Positions 11,117 to 21,164 are shown, counted from the stretch's first letter. The stretch is DNA of 64,000 bases from Allodiplogaster sudhausi (GCA_945643635.1 CALZFC010000080.1:438501-502500); one strand, 5' to 3'. The notes: a model not told the origin generated them from the sequence alone. Program-made: numbers and translations.

Positions 11117-12340
11117 GAGAGAGAGAGAGGAATAAATGAAATGTTTAAAGAGGGAGAAAAGAAAAATGACCGAGGTCTCGAACTCGCACCGGGCAAGGGC
11201 AAACAGACTTTGTCTCACTCTCTCTATCTCTCTCTCTCTCGCTCTCTCTCTGTCTCTCTCTCTGTCTCTCTCTCTGTCTCTCTCTCACTGTAGGCCCCTC
11301 ATTCACACACACACTCTCTCTCTTTCAATACCGAGGGAGAGAGTATACTAGAGAGAGAGAGAGAGAAAAAAAGAAATTTAGACGGTAAAAGAGAAGGAAA
11401 GATCAGTGGCTGACCAACAATATATTCATCAAAGGTAGTGATGATTGCGAGGAGTTGCTTGGTTAATCACTAGTTCTAAAAAAAAAGAGAGAAAATATCT
11501 TCATTACGGCTCAATCAATAAGATCTCCTCTCCTCCATGGATTATAAATAAACATATAGCTAAAATGTAACCTTTTTTTTCTCAGTGTTGCTTGAAATAA
11601 GAAAAAAATTGACACCAGCATACGACATCAACAACCCGATTTAGCCCGAGATAGCTGCCCCGAGAGCCTACTCCTTCAATGCTGATACCGAATGTGCTTC
11701 GCAATCTAGATGGACTTGAAATATTTACACGAAGCAAGCATGATGTATTCTACACTTTTCCCTCTCTCTCTCTCCCGCTCTCCGTCTCTCTCCCTCCCTA
11801 CGTTCTATCTCGTATGTTGAAAAAGTGCAGAATGGTGACCATCGACGACCTCAGCCTCAACGTCTGCTGCGACAAGCTGGAGCTGTCCGAGTGCGTCCTG
11901 GGCGGCGCTCTTGTTGCTCGTCAATTTGTTAAAACTTTATAGTTTGAAGGGAAAAGTTCCATTTTATTTATATTATTATAATTAGTGAGTACTTGAAAGA
12001 TGAATGCATTCTGCAGAAAGTACTCGTAAGACACCGTTTGAAGGAGAAGGAGTCTCCCGAGGGCAGTCGCTCACCCCGCATACCCGCCCCATGCAGAAAG
12101 TTATGGAGCCTCCACCTTTCCCATTCCCTTTCTACTATCTCCCAATCTGCGCTGCTTAGCACATATATGCGCTACTATAATATTCAATCTTGTCACATCT
12201 ATTTAAGGCGTGGGAGCAAAAAATTATGTATAATGCTTTATATTTACAGAGACAGCAAATGAAATGTTAACGAAGGTGGGAGAAATATGGACTGGCTACC
12301 ACAACTGAGTGGAGTTGGGTGGCAGCGCAGCTGTCGCCTC
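10081..12340. other. Intergenic region before histone cluster
   Basis: Contains (GA)n at 10857-10930 and 11080-11130 and (TC)n at 11219-11290. The plus-strand frame 11679-11942 has a GC-rich stretch at 11830-11925 with gene-like codon use (MVTIDDLSLNVCC), and 12035-12100 also looks exon-like (KESPEGSRSPRIPAP). Neither can be joined into a gene or assigned to a family; they may be remnants. Confidence 0.35.
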
Positions 12341-12345
12341 TATCT

Positions 12346-13672
12346 CTACGAGTTGGTGGTGTACTTGGAGACGGCCTTCGTGCCCTCGGAGACCGCGTGC
12401 TTCGCCAGCTCACCTGGCAAGGAAATGGGCTTCAACGGAGATTTCTCGGAAAGAACAGAGAATCCTGTTTAGCGCACAATTAGCACTATTTAGAAACAGT
12501 GCTGAACATGGACTATGATCTGGGGGATATTAACCCTCTAGGCCGGGGGGGGGGGGGGCGTACGAAGATAAAAATAACGTGGTCAATTGTGGTGTCTGAA
12601 CAGTAAAGAAAACTAGTTGACAAACAGGAAAACCGATGTGGTCGGGGGAGGGCAGCAACATCATGTACAGCACTGATGCAGACAAACCAGGAAGGACGAG
12701 CCGGACGGCGGTCTGAACCTCGCGCGAAGAGATGGTCGCTTTCTTGTTGTACTGCACGAGGCGGCTGGCCTCGCTCGCAATACGTTCGAAGACGTCGTTG
12801 ACGAACGAGTTCATGATCGACATCGCCTTCGATGAGACGCCCGTGTCAGGGTGCACCTGAAACACGAGAAGATATCGAATTCGCATCCTCATAATTCATT
12901 CCCCAAGACCAAAAATGGTACTATTCAGTTACTCCTGCTCCAGTCCGATTTTTTTTAAAAAAATTTTCCTCCAAATTCACTCCTGGGGGTTTATAAGTAC
13001 GTAGAACACGAATATAACAACCGTTTTGCAGAATTCCGTCAAAGAAAAAGAAAAAAAAACAAAACAAAAAAAAACAAAAATAATGACCGGATTTCGTCAA
13101 AAGTTGTTTCCTCCAAACAGCTTGTAAATCTCGACACGGGGGTTTATTGACGCGGGGAACACGAATATAACTTCGATATCGCGTTATTCTGTCATTTTAA
13201 CGAGATAGAGGAGCCCAGAAGGCTTAGCATTTGTCTTTTGCTGACCTGTGAAACATCGTGACTTGGCAATACCTTAACCATCGCCAAATACAAAACGAAC
13301 TGCTCGGAATCCCTCAATCACCGAAGGCAAATAAATTACGAAATTAAGCAAAATGATCGTTGTATTCGTGTTGCTCATGCTAACAATATCCCTGGAGTGA
13401 ATTTGGAAGAAAAGATTTGCAGGAGTAACTGAATAGTACCCAAAAAATTAATCAATAAAACAACAAGATTTGCAAATGACAAACTCGTGCCAAATACATT
13501 GAACACGGCGGTAAAGATGGCAGGAATCCCGAACCTGCTTGAGAACGCGGTAGATGTAGATGGCGTACGACTGCTTGCCGGCCTTTCTCTTCTTCTTCTT
13601 GTCGCCGACATGCTGCGACTTTTGGCTCTTGGCCGCCTTCGGCGCGGATCCCCTCGATGTCTTCGGTGGCAT
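12346..13672 (-). CDS. Histone H2B (three exons)
   Basis: Core histone that pairs with H2A in the nucleosome. Exons 13672-13535, 12856-12688 and 12413-12346 (stop TAG) join in phase to 124 residues, the usual H2B length. Seen: a Lys-rich tail ([20 protein letters not shown]), the helix with [20 protein letters not shown], the [14 protein letters not shown] stretch and a C-terminus ending [10 protein letters not shown]. Two introns are odd for a histone, since replication-dependent histone genes usually lack them; I see no histone 3' stem-loop after the stop, so the mRNA is probably polyadenylated. It is divergent from H2A across about 350 bp; a TATA-like TATAAAAG on the minus strand lies near 13790-13797. 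Confidence 0.9.
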
Positions 13673-14021
13673 TATCGGAATTGCTTTGCTAACTGAATTA
13701 AACAAGGAATATCAAGAAAATGCTAAATTAATCAATGCAAAGAACAAGCAAAAGAACCCCGCGCGCGCGTGGGCGCGTCACTCGCTCGCCTTTTATACTA
13801 GCGCGCGCGGTGTACGTGTGGTGCTGGCCCCGCCCATCAGCTGACCAATTGCCGCTGAGCAAAAATGGAGTTAACGAATAGCGTTCGAACATTTTCACTG
13901 TTTTGATTTCCTTCCGGCTTCATTTATTTTTTTCGTGGTTTCGAAATGACTTTCTCCCTTGATAATTACATTGTTTGTTGATAACTCGTTAACACTTTTT
14001 GCATCTTTAGACACCTGCGGA
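13673..14021. promoter_or_regulatory. Shared H2B/H2A divergent promoter
   Basis: About 350 bp between the two start codons, in the usual head-to-head arrangement of H2A-H2B pairs. Contains a GC-rich alternating purine-pyrimidine run (GCGCGCG) near 13760-13810 with the H2B TATA box between. A likely acceptor (CTTTAG) at 14010 suggests a 5' UTR intron for H2A. Confidence 0.5.
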
Positions 14022-14714
14022 ATGTCTGGACGCGGCAAGGGCGCGAAGTCCAAGTCTGGAACCAAGCCGAAGTCGCGTTCTTCTCGCGCCTCCCCGTCGG
14101 CCGCATCTATCGACTGCTTCGCAAGGTACAGCTCCCTTTTTCTTTCATTCTTAGGTAGCTGCGCTTGCTAATCTCATCCGACCGATCACTAGAATAAACA
14201 GTGAATGTCTTTCTTTTGTTCAAATTGGTTTAATGGAAGTCTTAGATTTCCCAGCAGTTCACGAATTAATGTTTTAATAGATTCAGATTATTGAGCTTCA
14301 CAAGATTCTTGCTTGTAAAATGTCTTTAATTGAATGGTTGCTCGCCTTTTCAGGGAAACTACGCGCAGCGAGTGGGCGGCGGCGCGCCCGTCTACCTGGC
14401 GGCTGTCCTCGAGTACCTCACGGCCGAAGTGCTCGAGCTGGCTGGCAACGCGTCGCGAGACAACAACAAGAGCCGTGTTAGCCCGCGCCATCTCCAGCTC
14501 GCTGTTAGTTCCTGCTCTTCTTGTGGTTGATCATGCAGACCCCAGCATGGGGTGACCCAGAGGAGTTAAGCAAAGAAGCAGTTATATATATATTCTTTAT
14601 CGCTTTGCCCAGCATGGGTTTAATGTGATAACATATAGTCATACAAGTGATGAAATATGGGTCAAGCAAAAGGAAAAACAAACAAAAAGAAAAAGCAAAG
14701 AAAGGGGAATGTAG

Positions 14715-17558
14715 TCATGATGTAACATTCAAGCAATAGGTACGGAAGGAAGAGAGGGAATTTGTTGAGACATGGTGATCAAGTAGTGAGTTCCATAACC
14801 GGACTACACGATAAGATAGGCATGAGCGACGATAGCGGAGTGATCGAAGAGATGGAAATGAAAGCCTAAGAGAGTGACCACGGAGATTTGAAGAGTATCC
14901 AGTTGGGAATTGGAAGAAATGAGTGGGTTCAATTGGGGTAAGATATCGCATAATTTTGAAAGTTGTAACTAAATCGGTAACAAGTCTGCGTTGCTCGAGC
15001 GAGGGTAATCCGAGGGTCTGTAAGCGTTGATCATATGACATAGAACGGCCAGATCTTTTAAAGATAGATCGGGTGAAACTTCTTTGGACTCTCTCAACCA
15101 TATTGACATATTGAACAGCAGAAGGGTTCCAAACTTCGGATAGTGAATCAAGTATGGGCAATACATAAATGTTATATAGGCGGGTCAAAATAGAGGGGTT
15201 GCTAGATCGGAAAGAGCGAAGAATATATGCGCATCGTGCGGACGCTTTTCTAACAATGGTCAAAATGTGCTCCCTAAATGATAGTTCGCTATCATATGTA
15301 ATACCAAGGTCCTTAAAAGAAGACACAGTTGGGAGAGGTATGCCGCGCAAAGAAAACACCGGTGGGATTGGGTGGTTACCGATTGTCATGATAACAGTCT
15401 TATCCAAGGAGATAATGAGACCCCACTTATTGGCCCATAAATCGATGGCATTAAGTGCCGATTGAAGGAGAGGCTGATCATTATACGTATATACCTTAAT
15501 ATCATCCGCGTAAATAGTGAAATAACAACCTGAGGGTATGCATTCAACAATGTCATTAATGTAGATAAGAAAGAGAAGAGGTCCTAAACAGGTTCCCTGA
15601 TTTACACCACTGTTAATAGAATAGGGAAGAGAAGTAGAATCATTGATGATAACCGACTGGTTTCTATTAGCTAGAAATGAGTCAAAGAATCTCAGAAGGC
15701 TACCAGATATACCAATTTTGGAAAGTTTATAGAGAAGATGGGGTCGAGGAATTGAATCGAAGGCCTTGGTGAAATCAATAAAAGCAGTAGTGACATATTG
15801 GGACGAGTCTAAAGCACGATGCCATTCATTAAGAGTGGATAAAAGGGCAGTGGATACGGAGTGGCGAGGGCGAAAGCCGTATTGGAAAGGGGTGAGAATG
15901 GAATGCTCTTGGAGGTAGAGGAAAATTTGTCGGGAAATAATGCGTTCCATTACCTTAGATAGAGAACAAGTGAGAGATATAGGCCTATAATTTACACAAT
16001 CTTCGCGGGATCCTTTCCGCTTGTACACGGGACGGATAAGAGCACGGGACCATATCTTGGGAATTTGGCCATACATCATTATTCGATTAAATATTATAGT
16101 AATGGGAGTAGTAATAGAGACAGCGGCCTTCTTAAGAAAAATATAAGGAATTCTATCAGGAGATGTAGAGTTTCGACTAGGGAGCTTAGACAATGCACGG
16201 GAGATGGTTTCTGAGGTAAACTCGATGTAATCTAATCGGCCAGCAGTGTAAGGGGTAGAGTCAGACGGGGGAGGAGGAGGGGAAACAGAAGTGAAATCAA
16301 AACAATCTTCAAAATAATCAGCAAATGCTTGAGCCTTGGAGGGTGCATCTGTACATATAGCATAAGAGGTCTTAATGGGACCAATACTCGTATTATCTTT
16401 AATACAACCATTAGCATAGCGGTAAAATAATCGCATATTGCCTCGAGATGATATACGATTCTCTAATTGCCTCCTATGGTGATAAAGGGCCTTCTTTAGT
16501 TTACGAGAAGCATGCAAAAAGGGTGAGAGACCAATAGAGGAACGACATTTGTATAAGGAGTCACAAGTGCGAGCTAATTTTTGGACTTGGAAAGGGAACT
16601 GTGGATGGGTACGGGAAATGGAGCGAATGGGAACGAAATTATCTATCACAAAGTGGATTTTCTCCAAGAAAACAGAATAGAGAGAGTCGACATCACTTGC
16701 AGAGCTTAGTAGATTGGTCCAATTAATCGCTAACAAAAAAGAGTTGATTAGACTCCAGTTAGCACGTTTAAAATCTCTTATTTGGAAATGTGACTGCGGT
16801 GGAAGGGAGGGAAGGGAGACGTGAAAAGCTACAGGAGAGTGGTCCAGCGAAGGCAGCGGGGGAAGGACGGAGCATGCAGATACCAATGAGCTGTCAGTAG
16901 AAAAAACTAGGTCGAGAAGCGATTGATTGCGAGTGGGTTCAGAGACGTGTTGAGATAGAGAGAGAGAGTGGCAAAGAGAAAGAAGAGATAAACAAGAGGG
17001 CGTGAGAGTGGTTGGCATAGACAACGAGAGAGGGTCATACGCGTTCCAATTGATTTCGGGGCAATTAAAATCACCGGCAATGATATGACTATGACTATAA
17101 TGTTCTAGAATGGTGTCATGAATTGTATCTAAACAAGCAATGAAATCAGCTGCAGGGCAGGATGGACTTCTATATACACAGTGGAAGACTATTTTAGAAG
17201 AGTCAAATGTAACCGCAACAGAAACCTGCTGACAGAACTTGCCAAAAGAAAGGGAATGTACTAAATATGAGGGAAGGCAAGAGTCACTAAGTATGCAGAC
17301 ACCACCACCAATGCTATCACTAGAGCGATCTGATCTAAAAGCATTATAGTCGGAATTGAAAGAGAGCATTGCATCAGATACAGAATCAGCAGTGGCCCAA
17401 GTCTCAGTGAGCAGAAAGACACTAGTTTTATGGCGAAAACGAAAATGGTCTAAGATAGGGAGCTTTCTACCAATGGATCTGATGTTGATAAGAGCACAAG
17501 GTAAAGAGGAGGTGGGTGAGCAGTTTGAGACAAGAGAGGGGGCTAAATGGGGGGATAC
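14715..17558 (-). CDS. LINE ORF2: AP endonuclease and reverse transcriptase
   Basis: Open from the codon after a TAG at 17561-17559 to a stop at 14715, about 947 codons; the first ATG is only at 17369. The N-terminal endonuclease shows NIRSIGRK, then LLTETW, GGVCILS, VYRSP, AGDFNCPEINW and LDHSPV. The reverse transcriptase shows YRPISLTCSLSKVMER, YGFRPRHS, FIDFTKAFDSI, NQGTCLGPLLFLIYINDI and YADD, followed by a Cys-poor C-terminal domain. The catalytic Asp pair is present, so the enzyme could be active. The endonuclease residues before the first ATG are essential in this family, so translation must begin upstream, by TAG readthrough or another route. It primes reverse transcription at nicked DNA. 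Confidence 0.85.
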   Translation of the reverse strand, partial: VSPHLAPSLVSNCSPTSSLPCALINIRSIGRKLPILDHFRFRHKTSVFLLTETWATADSVSDAMLSFNSDYNAFRSDRSSDSIGGGVCILSDSCLPSYLVHSLSFGKFCQQVSVAVTFDSSKIVFHCVYRSPSCPAADFIACLDTIHDTILEHYSHSHIIAGDFNCPEINWNAYDPLSLSMPTTLTPSCLSLLSLCHSLSLSQHVSEPTRNQSLLDLVFSTDSSLVSACSVLPPLPSLDHSPVAFHVSLPSLPPQSHFQIRDFKRANWSLINSFLLAINWTNLLSSASDVDSLYSVFLEKIHFVIDNFVPIRSISRTHPQFPFQVQKLARTCDSLYKCRSSIGLSPFLHASRKLKKALYHHRRQLENRISSRGNMRLFYRYANGCIKDNTSIGPIKTSYAICTDAPSKAQAFADYFEDCFDFTSVSPPPPPSDSTPYTAGRLDYIEFTSETISRALSKLPSRNSTSPDRIPYIFLKKAAVSITTPITIIFNRIMMYGQIPKIWSRALIRPVYKRKGSREDCVNYRPISLTCSLSKVMERIISRQIFLYLQEHSILTPFQYGFRPRHSVSTALLSTLNEWHRALDSSQYVTTAFIDFTKAFDSIPRPHLLYKLSKIGISGSLLRFFDSFLANRNQSVIINDSTSLPYSINSGVNQGTCLGPLLFLIYINDIVECIPSGCYFTIYADDIKVYTYNDQPLLQSALNAIDLWANKWGLIISLDKTVIMTIGNHPIPPVFSLRGIPLPTVSSFKDLGITYDSELSFREHILTIVRKASARCAYILRSFRSSNPSILTRLYNIYVLPILDSLSEVWNPSAVQYVNMVERVQRSFTRSIFKRSGRSMSYDQRLQTLGLPSLEQRRLVTDLVTTFKIMRYLTPIEPTHFFQFPTGYSSNLRGHSLRLSFPSLRSLRYRRSCLSYRVVRLWNSLLDHHVSTNSLSSFRTYCLNVTS

Positions 17559-18587
17559 CTAATGGGTATGCTGGGCAAAGTGCTGACTGATCGATGGAGA
17601 GCCTGCACCAGATTGCGTCTGCTTGTCCGTCTGCTCCATCGGTGACCCCTCGATCGTCGCGAGCGCATCGAACCGGCCCGCCTTCGACCGCACGCAGTCG
17701 ACCCGGCCGTCGTGGCCCCGCTTGCCGATGCTCGTGCTGCTACCGCCTCGGCCACGCGTCGACGTGCGGCGCCCTTGTGAAGACGCGAGAGGGCGGCTCG
17801 CCCGGACTGCTTCCTGCTGCTGGCGCCGTTCGAGAGAGGCTCGGCTGCGTGGCGGGAGCTCGCGCGGGTTGCGTAGACGGCAGACTCTGAGATCTCGCAC
17901 CACCCACTCCAGGCGGCCGGCGGCAGCGTTACGGCGGCCACAGTCGCGGCGGAGATCGGCGTCGTACTCCAGTTGCTGCTGCGTGTAGTCGGGCCGGCAG
18001 AAGACGTGGGGAGAGTGTGCCAGGTTGGGAAGGCAGCGGGACTCCTTGGCGTGGGTGAGGAAGTGGTCGCGAGTGGCCTGGTCGGCAAACTGGACCTTCA
18101 GAGGGCGAGGACGAGTGGAGCTGGGGTGGCGAATGGGGGGATGCCGATGGCAGCTCACGCCGACGAGAGAGCCGTCTTGAGCCAGGAGAGGGCGGAGAGA
18201 ATCGGAGGAGGCGAGCTTGAGCATTGAGACAAGGAGAGAGTTGTCGTGCTCTGCTGTCTCGGCGTCAGTGCTCTTTTCGTCGACGCCAACGATGACAGCT
18301 CGGGTGGCCTTTTCCTGGATGAGCGGCTGAGTTTCCAGAGTACGAGTGACGGCGGAGGCGACAGCGGCGTAAGAGAGGGGGCCGCCAGATGAGGGGAATG
18401 TCCGCTGTGGGGTGACGATGTCGAGGATGGACTGCGTGAAACGCTCGAAGGCCTCCGTATGCTTGGCCAGAAGAGTGTCGATCCGCTTGTCGATGAGGGT
18501 GAAGAGGGATTCGGAAACCTTGCTGACGATGGCGGAGATGAGGTCGGGGTCAAGGGAAGAGGAAGGGTTCTTCTTGCCCCCGCCCAT
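17559..18587 (-). CDS. LINE ORF1 protein
   Basis: About 342 residues from the ATG at 18587 (MGGGKKN) to TAG at 17561-17559. Likely RNA-binding chaperone of the element. N-terminal 60 residues are helical, possibly a coiled coil; a middle part with PRPLKVQFAD and SPHVFCRPDYT resembles the RNA-recognition-like domain of LINE ORF1 proteins; the C-terminal third is Arg/Ser/Gly-rich. Its stop codon is in the same frame as ORF2, with no frame change between them. Confidence 0.7.
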   Translation of the reverse strand: MGGGKKNPSSSLDPDLISAIVSKVSESLFTLIDKRIDTLLAKHTEAFERFTQSILDIVTPQRTFPSSGGPLSYAAVASAVTRTLETQPLIQEKATRAVIVGVDEKSTDAETAEHDNSLLVSMLKLASSDSLRPLLAQDGSLVGVSCHRHPPIRHPSSTRPRPLKVQFADQATRDHFLTHAKESRCLPNLAHSPHVFCRPDYTQQQLEYDADLRRDCGRRNAAAGRLEWVVRDLRVCRLRNPRELPPRSRASLERRQQQEAVRASRPLASSQGRRTSTRGRGGSSTSIGKRGHDGRVDCVRSKAGRFDALATIEGSPMEQTDKQTQSGAGSPSISQHFAQHTH

Positions 18588-18637
18588 ATCGATCACAAGT
18601 CAGAGAGGGCTGAGAGAGCTGCCACACCTCACTTGAC

Positions 18638-18703
18638 CGGGCAGTGAGAATGACCGGGCAGTGAGAATGACCGGGCAGTGAGAATGACCGGGCAGTGAGA
18701 ATG
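18638..18703. repeat. 17-bp tandem repeat at LINE 5' end
   Basis: About four copies of TGACCGGGCAGTGAGAA in direct order. They lie just upstream of ORF1 at the 5' limit of the element, where several LINE families carry tandem promoter monomers. Confidence 0.8.
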
Positions 18704-19547
18704 AGTTAGGGTATTCTTCTCGATTTATTCTTAATATTTCCCTCACTCCGATCGAGCATTTGCTTGGTAGCAGAAGTTTCAATTGAGCGCTTGCTCTCAG
18801 AACGTGTGCTTTAATGAGATTCCCTGTACTTTTATGTACAAGAGGGCTTAGATCTGTAGATGAGCCTGAAAAAGCTGTAACCCTTTCCCGCTTTTCTCTG
18901 CTCCTTCTTTTCCTTTCCAACCATCTTCCGGCCTTCTCCGTATTTCCTATACATTCGGATCTTCCTAGTCCAAGCGGGGGGTTCTTTTTAAAGATTTTTC
19001 CATTCTGTACGCAGGAGATGGTTCTGTAGGGTCGATTTTGCAGGTCCGCAATGACGAGGAGCTGAACAAGCTCCTTTCCGGTGTCACCATCTCTCAGGGA
19101 GGCGTCCTCCCCCACATCAACGCTGTCCTCTTGCCCAAGAAGGGTGACGATGAGAAGAAATAATCTCTGGCTTCCTCTCTAACCCACACCCCCCCCCCCC
19201 TCCCCACCTGCTTGTCCTTCTTTTGTACCATGGATTAATAGCCCTTTCCAGTAATTCCGAGTGTCATTACGCTCGATGATTGACGTTTGATTGTTTTACT
19301 GAGTAGTCCAAGCAACGTTTTATCCATAAATTATTTTGAGAATTGGCCTGGCGAACTGGTAACTCAAAACACTGACAGAGATTGAGATGATCCTGAAAAG
19401 GGAATACAGTTGCTGAAACAAAGAATTTTAAAGAAATGTGCATACTTTTCAAACGGGAGCAAGTTTGCTCCGCTAATAAACAGCTACGGCTAATACACAG
19501 CTATACACCCGCGCGTGATCAGACTGGCAGGCTCCGCCCCTTGCTCG

Positions 19548-19554
19548 TATAAAA
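19548..19554 (+). promoter_or_regulatory. TATA box of histone H4
   Basis: TATAAAA 37 bp before the H4 start codon, followed by purine-rich leader. A normal spacing for a replication-dependent histone gene. Confidence 0.6.
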
Positions 19555-19590
19555 GGAGCAGTAAATAGTATACGTCATATCGTGGTCGTC

Positions 19591-19879
19591 ATGTCTGGCC
19601 GTGGCAAGGGTGCAAAAGGACTCGGGAAGGGAGGCGCCAAGCGTCATCGGAAGGTGCTCCGCGACAACATCCAAGGCATAACGAAGCCGGCCATCCGCCG
19701 GCTCGCCCGTCGTGGAGGAGTGAAGCGCATCTCCGGCCTCATCTACGAGGAGATCCGCGGCGTCCTCCAGGTCTTCCTCAGGGAGGTCGTCCGCGACGCC
19801 GTCTACTACTGCGAGCACGCGAAGAGGAGCACAGGCCCTCAAGCGCCAATGCCGCACGCTCTATGGCTTTGGCGGCTGA
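19591..19879 (+). pseudogene. Histone H4 copy with 23-nt deletion
   Basis: Starts [20 protein letters not shown] and follows H4 through the core helices to EHAKRST, where 23 nt coding most of VTAMDVVY are absent. The frame then shifts; the end ([17 protein letters not shown] 19877-19879) is still present in another frame. 289 nt against the 312 expected. It also differs from the nearly invariant H4 at several sites: KGG to KGA, EETRG to EEIRG, KVFLENV to QVFLREV and GRT to CRT. That many changes in H4, plus the deletion, point to a pseudogene; TATA box and 3' stem-loop are still intact, so decay is recent or transcription persists. Confidence 0.85.
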
Positions 19880-19939
19880 GAGGAGCTCATCTCCTGCTTC
19901 CGGGGGGTGAGCCCGTCACCCCCCCCCCCAGAACCCAAC

Positions 19940-19955
19940 GGCCCTTTTTAGGGCC
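19940..19955 (+). terminator. Histone mRNA 3' stem-loop (H4)
   Basis: GGCCCTTTTTAGGGCC, a 6-bp stem with a 4-nt T loop, about 60 nt after the H4 stop. It fits the 16-nt stem-loop that SLBP binds for processing of non-polyadenylated histone mRNAs. The H2A and H2B genes here lack an obvious one. Confidence 0.8.
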
Positions 19956-20160
19956 ACAATCATATTCCCAATCACAGCACTCACTGCTTGCGGTGCTTTG
20001 CTGGGGACCCAATTATCAGCGCAACACAGATTTTTGCTGGAGAAGATGTGTTTTATATCGGTGAGCAGTATCTGTCTCTCTCTCTTGAATTGGCCAGAGA
20101 GGCAAGAATAGGCTAGCCCGATCGTCGGTTCGTAAGATAAGCAAAAACACTTCATCGGCA

Positions 20161-20960
20161 CGGGGCTTCAGTCAGTGTATTAGCGCCCGCCCGCTTTGCA
20201 ATGAATTGTAGGACGCAAAAAAATTTGCACCGTAAACTGGTTCGGGAGGTCAACATTGCTATGCCAGGCCAAAAAATTGAATTCTCGAACGGAAAGCCCT
20301 GCAAGAGACGCGATGCGCCAAGGTCTTCCTCATATGCCAGCGTCTGCGAGTCGATTATCGGGTAAGCTATATTTGACACGATCAATTATATTAAGATTTT
20401 AATATAATTTATAATATTAGATATATACGATTATATGTGGAAATGAATAAAAGATAGGCAAAAGAAAAGGCGTTAATTCCTTGATTGGTCTGAATACATC
20501 ATTCTGAACTAAATAAACCGTGTAATTAAAAAAACACGCAGTCAGAGATTCGAGACCCGTAAAAGTCTGTCAACCATCATTTTCACATTTTAACAAGAAT
20601 TTGCGATTGTCAAGACATTTATTAAAATAATGCTTAGAAAAGAATGTTGCGCCTAGTACATGAAATACACACGTTATATTAAATTACATTTAGATAAAAT
20701 TTTGCTCGAAACAATGATTTTATCACCAAATATTTTGAAATGGTCATGGAATTTGCTCTCTATGAAAAATAAAGTTGTAAATGATTCTTGCAGCCGATTG
20801 CCGTCTGCAAGGACATTCCATTCGACATCCTTCCTCATTCACTTTCCCGTTACTTCTGCCGAATGCAAGAGCTATCGATTAGGATGAAGAATGCGCCTGC
20901 CTATCGGGATGCTGTGCTGAACTTCCAGAAGGGAATCAAGCATCTAATCGCATTTCTTGC
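20161..20960 (+). other. Unrecognised exons near H4
   Basis: Two plus-strand stretches look coding. The first, about 20200-20360, reads LVREVNIAMPGQKIEF and ends at a GTAAGC donor. The second, 20794-20960, follows a TTCTTGCAG acceptor, reads FDILPHSLSRYFCRM and RMKNAPAYRDAVLNFQKG, and ends at GTCAGT. The phases of the two do not match in the frames that look best, and a following part (21055-21140) is unclear before the inverted repeat begins near 21165. I do not recognise the family. It may be a gene truncated by the duplication. Confidence 0.35.
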
Positions 20961-21164
20961 GTCAGTTTTATTACACAACTGCTAATATGTTCTTTTCTGT
21001 CTTTTTTTTTATTTGGGAAAAAATATAATTAGTTGAATTGGCAAATCCGATGGACAAGTGACGGATATGATCAAATGGAGCATGTTGAACGTCGAAGTTG
21101 TGATTGAGGATCACAAGGAATGGGCGAATAAGATGCTGTATCGAATTTCACTCTTTTAGCGTTA

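Larger units (their letters stand above)
14533..18720 (-). mobile_element. Non-LTR retrotransposon (LINE, CR1/Jockey-like)
   Basis: About 4.2 kb in H2A intron 2, opposite to the host gene. Order on its own strand: four 17-bp direct repeats at the 5' end (about 18638-18703), ORF1, ORF2 with endonuclease and reverse transcriptase, then a short 3' tail with an ACCCC-AGCAT-GGGGT hairpin at 14538-14552. Ends are placed by where histone-like flanks resume and are uncertain by some tens of bases. No poly(A) tail is seen. Clade assignment rests on domain order and RT motifs only. Confidence 0.85.
14022..19163 (+). pseudogene. Histone H2A, three exons, 10-nt deletion, LINE in intron 2
   Basis: Exon 1 at 14022-14125 begins [13 protein letters not shown] and after SSRA should read GLQFPVGRIYRLLRK; 10 nt are missing near 14090, so only the last part (PVGRIYRLLRK) is recovered in another frame. 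Exon 2 (14354-14503, 50 codons) and exon 3 (19044-19163, ending KKGDDEKK and TAA) are intact and in phase, covering the acidic-patch helix and docking domain. Intron 2 holds a 4.2-kb retrotransposon. As written the reading frame breaks, so the gene would be non-functional unless the deletion is a base-calling or assembly error. The length would be 127 residues with the gap filled. Coupled with the intact H2B at 13.6 kb. Confidence 0.75.

Noticed and set aside
11165..11215. tRNA-like B-box sequence (GAGTTCGAGACC on the minus strand)
   Set aside because: No A box, acceptor stem or cloverleaf could be formed around it.
10857..11290. Possible CRISPR-like or satellite array
   Set aside because: Only simple GA/TC repeats; no unit with spacers and the genome is eukaryotic.
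14022..14171. H2A exon 1 read straight through as a 47-residue protein
   Set aside because: The residues after SSRA are out of frame with H2A; the correct continuation is visible in another frame, so this is a deletion, not a new protein.
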